DNA of 64,000 bases from an uncultured Bacteroidales bacterium (GTDB lineage Bacteria > Bacteroidota > Bacteroidia > Bacteroidales > ML635J-15), in contig CALDKB010000006.1 in the NCBI GenBank assembly GCA_937899245.1, positions 62,001-126,000 on the forward strand. The letters are read 5' to 3'. A program made the translations under genes and the position numbers. A model generated the notes under the pieces. It worked only from the letters and a program-made list of their open reading frames with translations. It was not told the origin of the DNA and ran no database searches. Of this stretch, positions 50,971 to 60,647 are shown one piece after another; within the stretch, counting starts at the first letter, position 1, and each line of letters opens with the position of its first letter.

Positions 50971-51699
50971 ATGCGTCTTTATACTCAGCAGTTAATCAAA
51001 CAATATGGCAAGCGAATGGTCGTCAAGGGTGTTGACGTTGAAGTAAGCCAGGGTGAGATTGTCGGTCTGTTGGGTCCAAACGGAGCAGGAAAGACTACAA
51101 CTTTCTATATGATTGTTGGCCTCATCAAGCCTAATCAGGGACGTATATTCTTGGATGATAGAGATATAACCAAGTTGCCGATATACAAGCGTGCTCGCTT
51201 GGGAATCGGTTATCTTGCGCAAGAGGAATCCGTTTTTCAGAAAATGTCCGTAGAGGATAATATCAAGTCCATTCTTGAGTTCCGTCGTGGACTGGGACGC
51301 AAGGATAGGAATATGATTGCCGAACAGTTGCTGGAGGAATTCAGCTTGAACCATATTCGCAAGAGTAAAGGTTTTCAGCTTTCCGGCGGAGAACGTCGCC
51401 GTACTGAAATCGCCCGCGCTCTGGCAATAGACCCTAAGTTTATTCTCCTTGATGAACCTTTTGCTGGTGTCGATCCTATTGCCGTGGATGATATCCAGAC
51501 GATTGTCATGCACCTGAAAAATCGTAATATTGGTGTGCTTATTACCGACCATAATGTGCACGAGACATTGGCAATTACCGATCGCGCATATTTGCTGTTT
51601 GAGGGTGGAATATTAAAAAGCGGTACTGCTGAGGAACTTAGCGAAGATGCCCAGGTGCGTAAGGTTTATCTGGGTGCAAACTTCGAGTTGAGAAAATAA
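50971..51699 (+). CDS. lptB: lipopolysaccharide export ABC transporter ATP-binding protein
   Basis: 243 residues from ATG 50971 (an earlier ATG at 50947 overlaps the promoter). Walker A is GPNGAGKTT, the Q-loop LAQEESVF, the signature LSGGERRRTEIARAL, Walker B ILLDEPFAGVDP and the switch His ITDHNVHETL. The combination YLAQEESVFQKMSVEDNI with DEPFAGVDPIAV is characteristic of LptB, the cytoplasmic ATPase of the LptB2FG complex that lifts lipopolysaccharide from the inner membrane. Partners LptF/G are not in the window. Confidence 0.95.
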   Translation: MRLYTQQLIKQYGKRMVVKGVDVEVSQGEIVGLLGPNGAGKTTTFYMIVGLIKPNQGRIFLDDRDITKLPIYKRARLGIGYLAQEESVFQKMSVEDNIKSILEFRRGLGRKDRNMIAEQLLEEFSLNHIRKSKGFQLSGGERRRTEIARALAIDPKFILLDEPFAGVDPIAVDDIQTIVMHLKNRNIGVLITDHNVHETLAITDRAYLLFEGGILKSGTAEELSEDAQVRKVYLGANFELRK

Positions 51700-51883
51700 C
51701 TGATAATTGATAATGAACGATTGGCTTGTTGTATAACTTCATAAGTGATAGCAAACAAATCTTTGGCGTATTGCAAACCGATAAAACCGGATTCCGATTG
51801 AAATTGCATTTATGAAGGAAAATATCGCGAATGCCCGTTCTGAGATTATCAAAATTTAAACATAGAAACAAAAGAAATATTAT

Positions 51884-54163
51884 ATGTACAAGATTATTAG
51901 AAAGGTAGAATTGCTTTCGGGCGACACGATTCTTTTTGATGTGCTTGCGCCAAGAATTGCAAAGTCGGCATTGCCAGGTCAGTTCCTTATTGTGAAGATT
52001 GATAAGAATGGCGAGCGAATACCATTGACAATAAGTGATAATGATGATGAAAAGGGTACTGTTACTATTGTTTTCAAGGTAGTTGGCAATTCTACACGAC
52101 AGATGGCAACACTCAATGAGGGGGATGCGTTCGAGGATATTGTCGGACCTCTGGGACGACCGTCTGAACTTGTGCATATAGCGAATGAAGATCTTAAGAA
52201 ACGTAAAGTCGTATTTATTGGTGGCGGAGTTGGAATTGCTCCTGTGTTTCCGCAAGTAAAATGGATGAACGAGCATGGTTGTCCTTGTGATGTGATTATC
52301 GGAGCAAAGACTGCATCAATGCTGATATACGAAAACGAACTCAGAACCATATCCAGGAATTTGTATGTTGTAACAGAAGACGGATCGTCAGAATATAAGG
52401 GCTTGGTTACCGATGTCCTAAAAAATTTGGCTGCAGCAGGAAATTATTATGATGAAGTGGTTGCCATTGGTCCGCTTATCATGATGAAATTTGTCTCCAA
52501 GCTTTGCACGGAATTGGGATTTAAGTGTACGGTAAGTTTAAATTCGCTCATGGTTGATGGAACCGGAATGTGTGGTGCTTGTCGAGTTTCGATAGGTGGC
52601 AAGACGAAATTCACCTGTGTCGACGGACCGGAATTTGATGCGTCGCTGGTTGATTTTGACCAGGCGATGAAGCGTCAGGCGATGTATAATAACATTGAAG
52701 GGCACAAGCAGCTGGAAGAAGAGGAAAAGTCTGAAGGTCATGTTTGTCATATTGGCGGAGTTATTGATGAGCCAATCGACAACAAGAAGCGTGTGCCGGT
52801 AAGGGAGCAGGATCCTAAAGTTCGCGCTACCAATTTCGATGAAGTATGTCTTGGCTACAATGCAGAAGAGGCTATTATGGAGGCGCAGCGTTGCCGTCAG
52901 TGCAAGAAACCTATGTGTGTGTCGGGTTGCCCGGTGTCAATAAATATTCCTGCATTTATCGGCAAGGTCGCAGTTGGAAATTTTGAAGAGGCGGCAAGGA
53001 TAATCAATATGGATTCGGCATTGCCAGCTGTATGTGGTCGTGTATGTCCTCAGGAAAGCCAGTGTGAGGGTAAGTGCATACTTGGCATAAAAGGAGAACC
53101 GATTGCAATAGGAAAGCTTGAGCGTTTTGTCGGCGACTGGTCGAGGGAAAATAATATTGATTTTTCGTCAGACGTTGAAAAGAATGGTCATAGGGTTGCT
53201 GTCGTTGGCAGTGGTCCGTCTGGACTTACATGTGCAAAGGAATTGTTGGCGATGGGTTATGATGTTACCATCTTTGAGGCTTTGCACGAGTTTGGCGGAG
53301 TGCTAGTATATGGCATTCCTTCGTTCCGTCTGCCTAAAGATACAGTTGTTCGTCATGAGGTCGAGAATCTGTTAAAACTTGGTGCAAATTTTGAAAAGAA
53401 TGTAATTATAGGTCGTACGGTTTCTATTGATGACCTTTTGGAGAAGGAGCATTATGAAGCAGTTTTTGTCGGGTCGGGTGCCGGTTTGCCAAATTTTATG
53501 AATATTCCGGGAGAAAATCTTTGCGGTGTAGTTTCGGCAAATGAATTCCTGACCAGAAACAATCTATTGTTTGCATATAAGCGTGGTTATGAAACCCCGA
53601 ATTTTGTCGGACGCAAGGTCGCTGTTGTTGGTGGCGGCAATGTTGCTATGGACGCGGCACGTACAGCACTGCGTCTTGGCGCCGACGTTCATATTGTCTA
53701 CCGTCGTTCTGAAGAGGAATTGCCGGCAAGAAAGGAAGAGGTACATCATGCTAAGGAGGAAGGCGTCAAGTTCGATTTGCTTTGTAATCCGGTTGAAATT
53801 CTTGGAGATGAAAAATCGTGGGTGAAAGCGATGAGATGTGTTCGTATGCAACTTGGCGAACCAGATGAGTCGGGTAGGAGAAGTCCAGAACCTATTCCTA
53901 ATTCCGAATTCGAGCTTGATGTCGATATGGTGATAATGTCAATAGGAACATCGCCAAATCCGTTGATCTCATCAACGACCCCGGGACTGGACGTCAACCG
54001 TAAGAAATGCATTATTGCACATGATGATGGCGTGACTTCGCGTAAGGGAGTTTTCGCTGGTGGTGATGCGGTAAGCGGTGCTGCAACTGTAATTCTGGCT
54101 ATGGGCGCAGGAAAGACGGCGGCAAGATCGATAGACGAATACATAAGAAGCAATTCAAAATAA
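51884..54163 (+). CDS. SudBA/NfnBA-type fused flavoprotein (NAD-binding subunit plus GltD-like subunit)
   Basis: 759 residues. The first 280 resemble the NAD/FAD reductase SudB/NfnA: KIDKNGERIPLTISD, GPLGRPSEL, VFIGGGVGIAPVFPQVKWM, and a [2Fe-2S] motif MCGACRVSIGGKTKFTC. The remainder is GltD/NfnB-like: CRQCKKPMCVSGCPVSINIPAF, CGRVCPQESQCEGKC, then GSGPSGLTCAKELLAMGYDVTIFE for FAD and VVGGGNVAMDAARTALRLGADVHIVYRR for NAD(P)H. Known relatives bifurcate electrons between NADH, ferredoxin and NADP, or act as sulfide dehydrogenase. The fusion is common in Bacteroidota. It fits the ferredoxin-based metabolism implied by KorAB. Confidence 0.88.
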   Translation: MYKIIRKVELLSGDTILFDVLAPRIAKSALPGQFLIVKIDKNGERIPLTISDNDDEKGTVTIVFKVVGNSTRQMATLNEGDAFEDIVGPLGRPSELVHIANEDLKKRKVVFIGGGVGIAPVFPQVKWMNEHGCPCDVIIGAKTASMLIYENELRTISRNLYVVTEDGSSEYKGLVTDVLKNLAAAGNYYDEVVAIGPLIMMKFVSKLCTELGFKCTVSLNSLMVDGTGMCGACRVSIGGKTKFTCVDGPEFDASLVDFDQAMKRQAMYNNIEGHKQLEEEEKSEGHVCHIGGVIDEPIDNKKRVPVREQDPKVRATNFDEVCLGYNAEEAIMEAQRCRQCKKPMCVSGCPVSINIPAFIGKVAVGNFEEAARIINMDSALPAVCGRVCPQESQCEGKCILGIKGEPIAIGKLERFVGDWSRENNIDFSSDVEKNGHRVAVVGSGPSGLTCAKELLAMGYDVTIFEALHEFGGVLVYGIPSFRLPKDTVVRHEVENLLKLGANFEKNVIIGRTVSIDDLLEKEHYEAVFVGSGAGLPNFMNIPGENLCGVVSANEFLTRNNLLFAYKRGYETPNFVGRKVAVVGGGNVAMDAARTALRLGADVHIVYRRSEEELPARKEEVHHAKEEGVKFDLLCNPVEILGDEKSWVKAMRCVRMQLGEPDESGRRSPEPIPNSEFELDVDMVIMSIGTSPNPLISSTTPGLDVNRKKCIIAHDDGVTSRKGVFAGGDAVSGAATVILAMGAGKTAARSIDEYIRSNSK

Positions 54164-54181
54164 TTGAATGCAATATAATGC

Positions 54182-54217
54182 AGAAAGGCTTGCGTGAATA
54201 CGCAAGCCTTTCTTGTT
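54182..54217. terminator. bidirectional terminator between convergent genes
   Basis: A 14-bp perfect stem (54182-54195 with 54200-54213, core AAAGGCTTGCG) with a 4-nt loop between the plus-strand flavoprotein gene and minus-strand nrdG, with a T-rich stretch to the right. Confidence 0.8.
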
Positions 54218-54237
54218 TGTAGTTGATAACAAATAAA

Positions 54238-54702
54238 TTACATTGCCTTTTTCCAGAATCTTTCCGTAATGTCAATAGTTTGATGGTTGTTGTCAATTTT
54301 GTACATCCTCTGGTTTGTAGTCTTTTTGTCTAGCCCGCCAAATTTAGGAATGTAAGGACCGAGTTTTAGATATTGGAAAGGTGTTATGTCCTTAGGAAAA
54401 TTTTGTTTTCCAGAATACCAAGCCACTTTTATGCCGAAATTATTGTGTATATATTCGGCAGTTTCGATAACTTCATCCTGATTTGCATCGCCGCCCATAA
54501 AGCAGAAGCAGGTGATACATTTGTTGTATTTGGAAATCATATTTGTTACGGTTTCCTTGTCGAGTACATTTCCAATGTCCTGACATAGGTGAGGGCTATG
54601 GCATCCTACGCAATGGTTAGGACAGTTGCTGAGGTTTACGGCTAATGTTATTTCGTCTGGAACTTCTTGAAAAACAATGTCGTAGTTATAATATTTAAGC
54701 AT
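54238..54702 (-). CDS. nrdG: anaerobic ribonucleotide reductase activating protein
   Basis: 154 residues. It is a radical-SAM activase with the NrdG-type cysteine motif CPNHCVGC (Cys27, Cys31, Cys34, CxxxCxxC) after an N-terminal YNYDIVFQEVPDEITLAVNLSN strand pair. CFCFMGGDANQDEV is the SAM-binding glycine region. It generates the glycyl radical on NrdD using S-adenosylmethionine. It overlaps nrdD by 8 bp on the same strand, so translation is coupled. Length fits the family. Confidence 0.95.
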   Translation of the reverse strand: MLKYYNYDIVFQEVPDEITLAVNLSNCPNHCVGCHSPHLCQDIGNVLDKETVTNMISKYNKCITCFCFMGGDANQDEVIETAEYIHNNFGIKVAWYSGKQNFPKDITPFQYLKLGPYIPKFGGLDKKTTNQRMYKIDNNHQTIDITERFWKKAM

Positions 54703-56806
54703 TTTCAGATTCTTTAAGTTTGTTGTCGTAATATCTCCTGTTTGCTTCCTTTTGGCGTGCTTCGGAGAAGTTGCTTACTCGTTTCATGTAACCTATGATT
54801 CTTGTCAGATAGTCAAGGTCGTCGCTGCCGCACTGTGGACATTTATGCAGGTATCGCTTGTCGATATGTCCGCATTTGTTGCACAATGTGTTCGGAATGT
54901 TGAATGTGAAATAGTTGCATCCTTCGGTAGCTGCGATTTTCAACAATTGGCGATATTGAGCCTTTGATAGGTGCTCTTCGAGATTTACATGAAGAGCCGA
55001 GCCGCCGGTGAGGTGTTCAATGTATTCTTTGCCGTGCAGGCGGAATTTATCAATCGTATTAATGTTCTTGTCTTCAACTATGAAGAAATAGCTGTTGTAG
55101 CAGTCGCGAGGAACAAAGTAGCCGTCTTCCTTGTCCCATTTTGCGTGTTTAACGCCAACGTTTTCAGCCGGAATCATTTCGCAGTTGAACATTAAGTCCT
55201 TAGAGCGGTATTTCTTGTTGTAGGTTTCAATCAGACCCAAGACATCTTTGACATAGTTGCAGTACTGTGCATTGTCGCTGATTTCCATTCCAAGGTATTC
55301 TGCAGACTCGACAAGCCCGTTGACTCCAATAGTAAGATATTGTCGGTTGATTGCAATGAATCCTGCATCGAAAAGTGGCAGCATACCTTTGCTGTGCAAA
55401 TACTTAAGGTTTTCGTTGTATGCTGTCTGAACCTTGTGCATCAGGTCCACAGTTTCTTCTATGAAGCTTAGGAACGGAAGTTTTTCCTTTTTCTCGTATT
55501 GGATGCAGCGGTTAAGGTTTATTGTCAAAACACTCTTCGAGCCAGTAGAAATACCACCGGCGCCAAGAGTATAGCTGAATTCGTTGTCGGTAATTTCGTT
55601 TCTCAGTCGGCAGCAACTGCTGAGAGAGTCGGCGCTGTCGCTGACGTATGTGAAGAAAGAGTGTCCTTCTGAATACATCTCTGCTGTGAAGTCGCCATAT
55701 TCCTTGTCGCGTATATCTCCGTCTTCCGAAAGAAGCGCCATAGTTTCAACAGGGAATGTAAGGACGGTCTTTGTCCTTTCCTTGTTGAACCATACCATGA
55801 AACGTTTCTGGAGCCAGTTTAGAGAGTCCCAGTCTGGTTTAGAATTGTCAGGGAAGTAGAAGTTTGCAAACAAGCTTTCGAAATAGAACTTGTCGTAGTA
55901 TGAGATGTTCCAGAATACCGACTGGAAATTGCGCGCACCTGTCGGCTGGTTGATTGAATATACGATTTGCTCGAAGCAGTCGGTAATAACTTTGTCGATT
56001 GTACGTTTTTTCAATGACAAGTCAACGACTTCGTCGGCACGCTTGTAGTAGTCCTTGCCATATTCCAATCCGATGAAGTAGTTCATGTACATTAGGAATT
56101 CAGGAGTGGCGCAGGCACCGCTTAGCATGCTCGATACGATGAATACAAGGTTGATGAAACCGCCGCAGAACGACTTCAGGTTGGTCGGTCTTGTGGAGTT
56201 GCCGCCAATAATCTGTGTGCCGTTTAGTAACCATGGGTACATTGTTATGCTGGCGCAATAGTTGGCAATGCTTGTTTCGTCATTCTTGTAGATGAAATGT
56301 TTGTTTAGCAAGCTTAAGTATTTGTCTGCCACCTCCTTGCCATACAGTTCCTTGATTTTGTCGCAGAGCATCTTGCGGTTTAACCTAATGAAATTCTGCT
56401 TTGGAAGTTCTCCGATAAGAGTGGCGATGTTTTTCTTTTCTACATTGGCATTTGCGTCGAACTTGCTTCCTGTCGCAGCATTCTTTGCTTCGCAGTAGTC
56501 GAGAAGAAAATCAAGTTTGCCTTTTACTTCGCGGTCCTCCAAATGTTTCTGGCGGTATAGAATATATGCCTTGGCTACTGCATAATAGCGTTCGGCCATA
56601 AGGGCAATCTCAACTTGATTTTGAATTTCCTCGACACTGATACCGTCATATATGTTTACACGACTAAGTATGTTAGTAAGGATTTCCTGTGTGGCGAACC
56701 CTCCTTCCGATAGGAACGCTTTAGAAATGGCGCTCTTTATTTTCTCTATCGAAAATAATTCACGCTTGCCGTTTCGCTTTACAATAAAGTTTTCGTTAAA
56801 AAGCAT
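54695..56806 (-). CDS. nrdD: anaerobic ribonucleoside-triphosphate reductase
   Basis: 703 residues. An ATP-cone regulatory domain starts the protein (VKRNGKRELFSIEKIKSAISKAF). The catalytic barrel includes FCGGFINLVF, NWLQKRFMVWFNKERTKTVLTFPVET and SCCRLRNE. The C-terminus has the zinc cluster CNKCGHIDKRYLHKCPQCG and the glycyl-radical site TRIIGYMKR (Gly about 672). It reduces ribonucleotides to deoxyribonucleotides without oxygen, which fits an anaerobe. The gene is followed by nrdG. A minus-strand TACTTTTG (56891-56884) about 80 bp upstream is a probable -7 element. Confidence 0.96.
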   Translation of the reverse strand: MLFNENFIVKRNGKRELFSIEKIKSAISKAFLSEGGFATQEILTNILSRVNIYDGISVEEIQNQVEIALMAERYYAVAKAYILYRQKHLEDREVKGKLDFLLDYCEAKNAATGSKFDANANVEKKNIATLIGELPKQNFIRLNRKMLCDKIKELYGKEVADKYLSLLNKHFIYKNDETSIANYCASITMYPWLLNGTQIIGGNSTRPTNLKSFCGGFINLVFIVSSMLSGACATPEFLMYMNYFIGLEYGKDYYKRADEVVDLSLKKRTIDKVITDCFEQIVYSINQPTGARNFQSVFWNISYYDKFYFESLFANFYFPDNSKPDWDSLNWLQKRFMVWFNKERTKTVLTFPVETMALLSEDGDIRDKEYGDFTAEMYSEGHSFFTYVSDSADSLSSCCRLRNEITDNEFSYTLGAGGISTGSKSVLTINLNRCIQYEKKEKLPFLSFIEETVDLMHKVQTAYNENLKYLHSKGMLPLFDAGFIAINRQYLTIGVNGLVESAEYLGMEISDNAQYCNYVKDVLGLIETYNKKYRSKDLMFNCEMIPAENVGVKHAKWDKEDGYFVPRDCYNSYFFIVEDKNINTIDKFRLHGKEYIEHLTGGSALHVNLEEHLSKAQYRQLLKIAATEGCNYFTFNIPNTLCNKCGHIDKRYLHKCPQCGSDDLDYLTRIIGYMKRVSNFSEARQKEANRRYYDNKLKESENA

Positions 56807-57205
56807 CGTCTTTTTCTGTTATAAAAAAAATACCTGTCTGTCCGACACAAAAAAAATCAACCACTAATTTTTTATGAGCGATGCAAAAGTATTTCTTTTT
56901 ATAATTTTAATTGTTGTGAGCCAATTATTCTATTAACAAACTTTTTAACAACGATAAATGTTTTATAGTCAGTGTGTTGAAGTGTCGGCTATGGCTCGTA
57001 ACTTAATTTTTTACAAAAACTGCCTGGCGCTCTAAATGGCAGAACCTTGCTTTTTGCAAATATGCTTAAAAAGTCATAATACTAATGCTAATGCTGATAC
57101 TTTAAATATCAAACAAAATAAAATTTATATTATTTGATTGTTCGCAGCTTGGTAGGTCTGACTTGGAACAGTGTGCGGCTATGTAGTTTTATTATTTCGG
57201 CAAAG
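56807..57205. other. gene-free stretch between nrdD and the LRR gene
   Basis: AT-rich and non-coding. It carries the probable nrdD promoter (minus strand, 56891-56884). I see no repeat, RNA gene or terminator with confidence; NrdR boxes could not be identified by eye. Confidence 0.4.
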
Positions 57206-58294
57206 CTAGAAAATCTGCTTTCCCTTGCAATTGAAGAAGGCGCCGTTGCCTATTGCCTTGATGCCGTGATGAACCCTTACAATTAGGTTTGAGCAGTCGA
57301 AAAATGCTCCGTCGCCAATTGTTTTGGTTGATGTTGGTATGTTTATGGTTTCTATCTTCTTGCAATTCTCGAAAGCATAATTTCCGATTCTTTTTGTCGA
57401 AGATGGAAGCTTTATGTTTGTGAGTTCACAGCAGCCAGAAAAGGCGGAGTTGCCGATTGAGGATATGGCATCGGAGATGCTGACTTTGCAAAGACTTGTG
57501 CACCCGCAGAATATGCCGTCTGGAACCTCGTTTATGTTTGCCATTATGCTTGCTTCTGATATTGCGCGGCAGCCAGAGAATGCATTGACGCCAAGATGTT
57601 TGACTGAATGCTTGATGGAGACCGACCCTTTGAAGGACTTGCAGTCGGAGAATGCGTTCTCTCCAATATATTCCAGTGCGGTCATGTCGATTTCCTGAAG
57701 TTTCTCGCATTTTTCAAAAGCGTGTCCATATACTTTTTTAGGCGATATTGATTTGTTCGACATGGATGTATATTGGATGTTTTCGCTTGGCTTCGAGGTG
57801 GTGGGGCCGTTTATAATTTCCTTCAGGTTTTTGCATTCGAAAAAAGTGGCATATTCAATTTCGTCGATACCACCTTTAATAATAATAGATTCGATAGAGT
57901 AGCATCTGAAGAAGGCTCCGTATCCAATTTTTTCGACAGTCTTTGGGAGAACGACGTTGGTTGCGGAGAATGTGTTGTTTATGGTCTTTGCAACTTCCAT
58001 ATCGTTTTCGGAAACTTTTTCGTAGTCGGAAAAAGCCATTGGCCCGATGGCTGTCAATGCGTAGTTCTTGTCTTCGTATGTGATGCTGTCGGGAAGTTCA
58101 ATGAGGCCGGACATGCGGCACTTTGTCAGTTCGCATGTGCTGTCGCTTGTAATGGTGAATATGATGTCTGATATCTTGAAGCTAACGCCAGTACGACTCT
58201 GGGAATCCTTTTTGTTTCCTTTGTCGCTGATTGTTCCTGCAACAGAATATAGACTTATTACCACTAAAAGTAATATGTACAAAACTCTCCTCAT
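57206..58294 (-). CDS. secreted BspA-type leucine-rich repeat protein
   Basis: 362 residues with an N-terminal signal peptide (LYILLLVVISLYSVAG). After a beta-rich N-terminal segment it carries about nine to ten LRR_5 units such as CRAISEASIMANINEVPDGIF and CTSLCKVSISDAISSIGNSAF, but with more sequence variation than the giant LRR protein at 16275. Unlike that one it has a signal peptide and no zinc ribbon, so it is exported. Relatives act in adhesion in some oral species; that function should not be assumed. No T9SS domain is visible, and the protein ends abruptly after the last repeat (FFNCKGKQIF). Confidence 0.8.
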   Translation of the reverse strand: MRRVLYILLLVVISLYSVAGTISDKGNKKDSQSRTGVSFKISDIIFTITSDSTCELTKCRMSGLIELPDSITYEDKNYALTAIGPMAFSDYEKVSENDMEVAKTINNTFSATNVVLPKTVEKIGYGAFFRCYSIESIIIKGGIDEIEYATFFECKNLKEIINGPTTSKPSENIQYTSMSNKSISPKKVYGHAFEKCEKLQEIDMTALEYIGENAFSDCKSFKGSVSIKHSVKHLGVNAFSGCRAISEASIMANINEVPDGIFCGCTSLCKVSISDAISSIGNSAFSGCCELTNIKLPSSTKRIGNYAFENCKKIETINIPTSTKTIGDGAFFDCSNLIVRVHHGIKAIGNGAFFNCKGKQIF

Positions 58295-58347
58295 TCTCGA
58301 AATCAGCGCAAATGTATAAAAAAGAGTTTAATATGATGCAGTTTTTC

Positions 58348-58383
58348 GATAAAAAAAGAAGGCACAACATGAATTGTGCCTTC
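58348..58383 (-). terminator. intrinsic terminator of the DUF362 gene
   Basis: A 10-bp perfect stem (58358-58367 with 58374-58383, GAAGGCACAA/TTGTGCCTTC); on the minus strand it is followed by a run of seven T. Confidence 0.85.
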
Positions 58384-58411
58384 CTAACGTATGTCTTTTT
58401 ATGAAGTGCTG

Positions 58412-59542
58412 TTATTTTAATGCGTCTTCGATGCTGATTCTTTCTCCAGTTGTTACGTCTACGAGTACATATTTGATATTGCCCATGCCGAGTTGGTGTG
58501 CGTATTGAACCTGACCAAACCCGCTGACACCGTTTACGTCCTTGAAAGCATCGTCGCTACCGTATTTAGCGGCAGTAAGTTGATGGCAAGCCATTTCGAT
58601 GGCAACGATGTCTGTTGATGCGACTGCGCCAATCTTTTCCATGAATGGGGCGGGAGCTTTGGCTGAACAGTCGCAAGTCTTGGAGATGTTGTCCATGACA
58701 TTGATAAATACCATAGGTTTCTTTTCGCTTAGTACCTTGGCGTATTCAACAAGTCTTTCGAGGAATGTGTTCTCGTCGATTTCTGCGCGTTCGGGCTTGA
58801 ATATTTTCAACGAACATTCGGCAATACATTTTGCGCAACCAAGACATTTGGCAGAATCGATGACAGGTCCGTTTTCGGTAATTGATATAGCGTTGCCAGG
58901 ACATTGGCTAACACAGCGTTGACAGCCTACACACGATTCTGGGTCAACAATAGCAGGAATGTTGGTGGCATGCATAGCCATTTTTCCACCAGGAGAGGCA
59001 AAGCCCATTGAAACGTTCTTGATGGCACCGCCAAATCCGGCAGATCCATGTCCTTTGAAATGGGAGTATACTATGTAGCTGTCGTAGTTGTTGAAATGGC
59101 TTCCTGTCTTAACTTTGTCGTAGTGTTTTAGACCTTCGCACGGAAATTCTATTTCTCCGTCGGCATCAAGAATGTCGATGGGTGCAAAAGTAAAACCGTG
59201 TTCCTTTGCAAGGGCAATGTGCGAATCGGTAAAACGTCTTTTGCTGACGTATAGGACGTTGGTTTCAACGAATGTCGGGTTTACTTTTTCAACTAATGGC
59301 TTAAGTAATTCGGGGTTAAGGAAGTTGATGTTTCCTTCTTCGCCAAAATGTACTTTCAGGCCGATTTTCCCTGTCTGCTCAACACCAAGCGCTTCGTAAA
59401 GCTTTAGAATGTTTTCGGGTGTGATGTCCTTGCAGAAATAAACGATTGATTCGTCGTCGGCAGTTTCAATTTTTGGTCGACGTTCGCTGCATGATGTGAT
59501 AGCCAATGCAAGTATGGCTATTGATAACAATTTGATTTTCAT
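58412..59542 (-). CDS. DUF362 lipoprotein with two [4Fe-4S] ferredoxin motifs
   Basis: 376 residues. The N-terminus is a lipoprotein signal (ALAITSC). The DUF362 core shows KVHFGEEGNINFLNPELLKPLV and FKGHGSAGFGGAIKNVSMGFASPGGK. It embeds two ferredoxin-type clusters, CVGCQRCVSQCPGNA and CLGCAKCIAECSLKIF, with all eight Cys. The last part (GAVASTDIVAIEMACHQLT, FGQVQYAHQLGMGNIKYVLVDV) is the usual DUF362 end. DUF362 proteins are predicted iron-sulfur proteins of unknown reaction. A lipid-anchored version implies a periplasmic redox role. The neighbouring gene (59560) encodes a membrane protein with a thioredoxin-like domain, 17 bp upstream on the same strand. Confidence 0.85.
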   Translation of the reverse strand: MKIKLLSIAILALAITSCSERRPKIETADDESIVYFCKDITPENILKLYEALGVEQTGKIGLKVHFGEEGNINFLNPELLKPLVEKVNPTFVETNVLYVSKRRFTDSHIALAKEHGFTFAPIDILDADGEIEFPCEGLKHYDKVKTGSHFNNYDSYIVYSHFKGHGSAGFGGAIKNVSMGFASPGGKMAMHATNIPAIVDPESCVGCQRCVSQCPGNAISITENGPVIDSAKCLGCAKCIAECSLKIFKPERAEIDENTFLERLVEYAKVLSEKKPMVFINVMDNISKTCDCSAKAPAPFMEKIGAVASTDIVAIEMACHQLTAAKYGSDDAFKDVNGVSGFGQVQYAHQLGMGNIKYVLVDVTTGERISIEDALK

Positions 59543-59559
59543 TTGTCTATAATTATGAT

Positions 59560-60552
59560 TTAATACTCACTACACTCACTGCTAATATGTTTTGTAATCT
59601 CGGATTCGCCAAGTCCAAGCAAGCCGAAAGATTTAATGATACTGTCGTTTTGCGTGAGGATAAATGTCGGAAATTCTCCATCGCATATTTCTATGGAGGT
59701 TACGGCATATAATTCTCTGTATTCGAATCCGAAACCTTCGGTTTCTTTTATGAAATTGTAGACATTTTCGGGTCCGCCGAAAATGAGAACTTTGCATTTG
59801 CTTCTGTCTAAGTCGTTTTCCCTGAAGAACATAGCTAGCTTTTTTACACCAAGCTTGCAGTATTTGCAACCGGCATGAGCCATGACGACAACATTGTTGC
59901 CTTCGAGTGTGAATTCCTTTTGCTCAAAGGCAAAAGTGGTGGTGTCAAATTCGTAGTCAGGGAAAATTTTAGGGTAACAATATGTAAACGAACTGTCGTT
60001 CAGTGACTTGCTGAAAATTTCGGTGTTTATGTTCCTGTCTGTTGAATAAATTTTTGTATAAAGTACTTCTGGCGGAGAGACGATAAACGGAACCGATGCT
60101 ACGATAAGAATTACTATTGGTTTTACTATTGCTCCGAATTTGAACTTCCAAGTGCCCTGATTTCGTACAATGATGAGTATCAGCATTATGGCTATGTTCT
60201 TGATCATCGATTGCATTGGGTTAAGCTCGACGAAGTCGCCAAGGCAATGGCAGTTGGAGTCGCCACGCAACTGTGCGAATATCAAGAATATTGTAAAGGC
60301 TACCAAAGAAAGTTGCAATAGCCACCAAGCTAGTTTGTACCACCATTTTAGTATGAGACAAAGTCCAGCGCACATTTCAAAGGCGATAAGGCATCTCGCA
60401 AATAGGGTGCATAAGGTGTAGCTGAAAATGCCATAACTATAAATGTATAGCTCGAATTCATTGATAGATAATATTTTAAGTATGGCTGTTGCAATGAAGA
60501 ACAGTCCTACTATGATGCTTATGATTGAAAATATAACCTCTTTAGCTTTCAT
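59560..60552 (-). CDS. MauE/DoxX-like membrane protein with C-terminal thioredoxin-like domain
   Basis: 330 residues from ATG 60552; the longer frame from 60768 runs through the divergent promoter region. The N-terminal half has about five hydrophobic segments with IVGLFFIATAILKILSINEFELYIYSYGIFS and LRGDSNCHCLGDF, resembling MauE-type quinone-interacting or disulfide-forming membrane proteins. The C-terminal half has VVVMAHAGCKYCKLGVKKLAMFF, a CxxC thioredoxin-like site, and a late GEFPTFILTQND with the cis-Pro. The protein could feed electrons across the inner membrane to the periplasm; operon position before the DUF362 iron-sulfur lipoprotein supports a redox pair. Confidence 0.75.
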   Translation of the reverse strand: MKAKEVIFSIISIIVGLFFIATAILKILSINEFELYIYSYGIFSYTLCTLFARCLIAFEMCAGLCLILKWWYKLAWWLLQLSLVAFTIFLIFAQLRGDSNCHCLGDFVELNPMQSMIKNIAIMLILIIVRNQGTWKFKFGAIVKPIVILIVASVPFIVSPPEVLYTKIYSTDRNINTEIFSKSLNDSSFTYCYPKIFPDYEFDTTTFAFEQKEFTLEGNNVVVMAHAGCKYCKLGVKKLAMFFRENDLDRSKCKVLIFGGPENVYNFIKETEGFGFEYRELYAVTSIEICDGEFPTFILTQNDSIIKSFGLLGLGESEITKHISSECSEY

Positions 60553-60618
60553 TGGCCTTATGAGTAAAGGACTTGCAAAAGTAAGAGATTTTCGGCTTAT
60601 TTCGTAAATAATTCTTTT

Positions 60619-60626
60619 TAACTTTG
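60619..60626 (+). promoter_or_regulatory. promoter -7 element of the GT-C/TPR gene
   Basis: TAACTTTG matches TAnnTTTG and lies 21 bp before ATG 60648. It shows that the longer frame starting at 60624 is not real. A divergent TACTTTTG (60583-60576, minus strand) may serve the MauE-like gene. Confidence 0.55.
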
Positions 60627-60647
60627 CGACTGTTTTTGAATTTGAGT

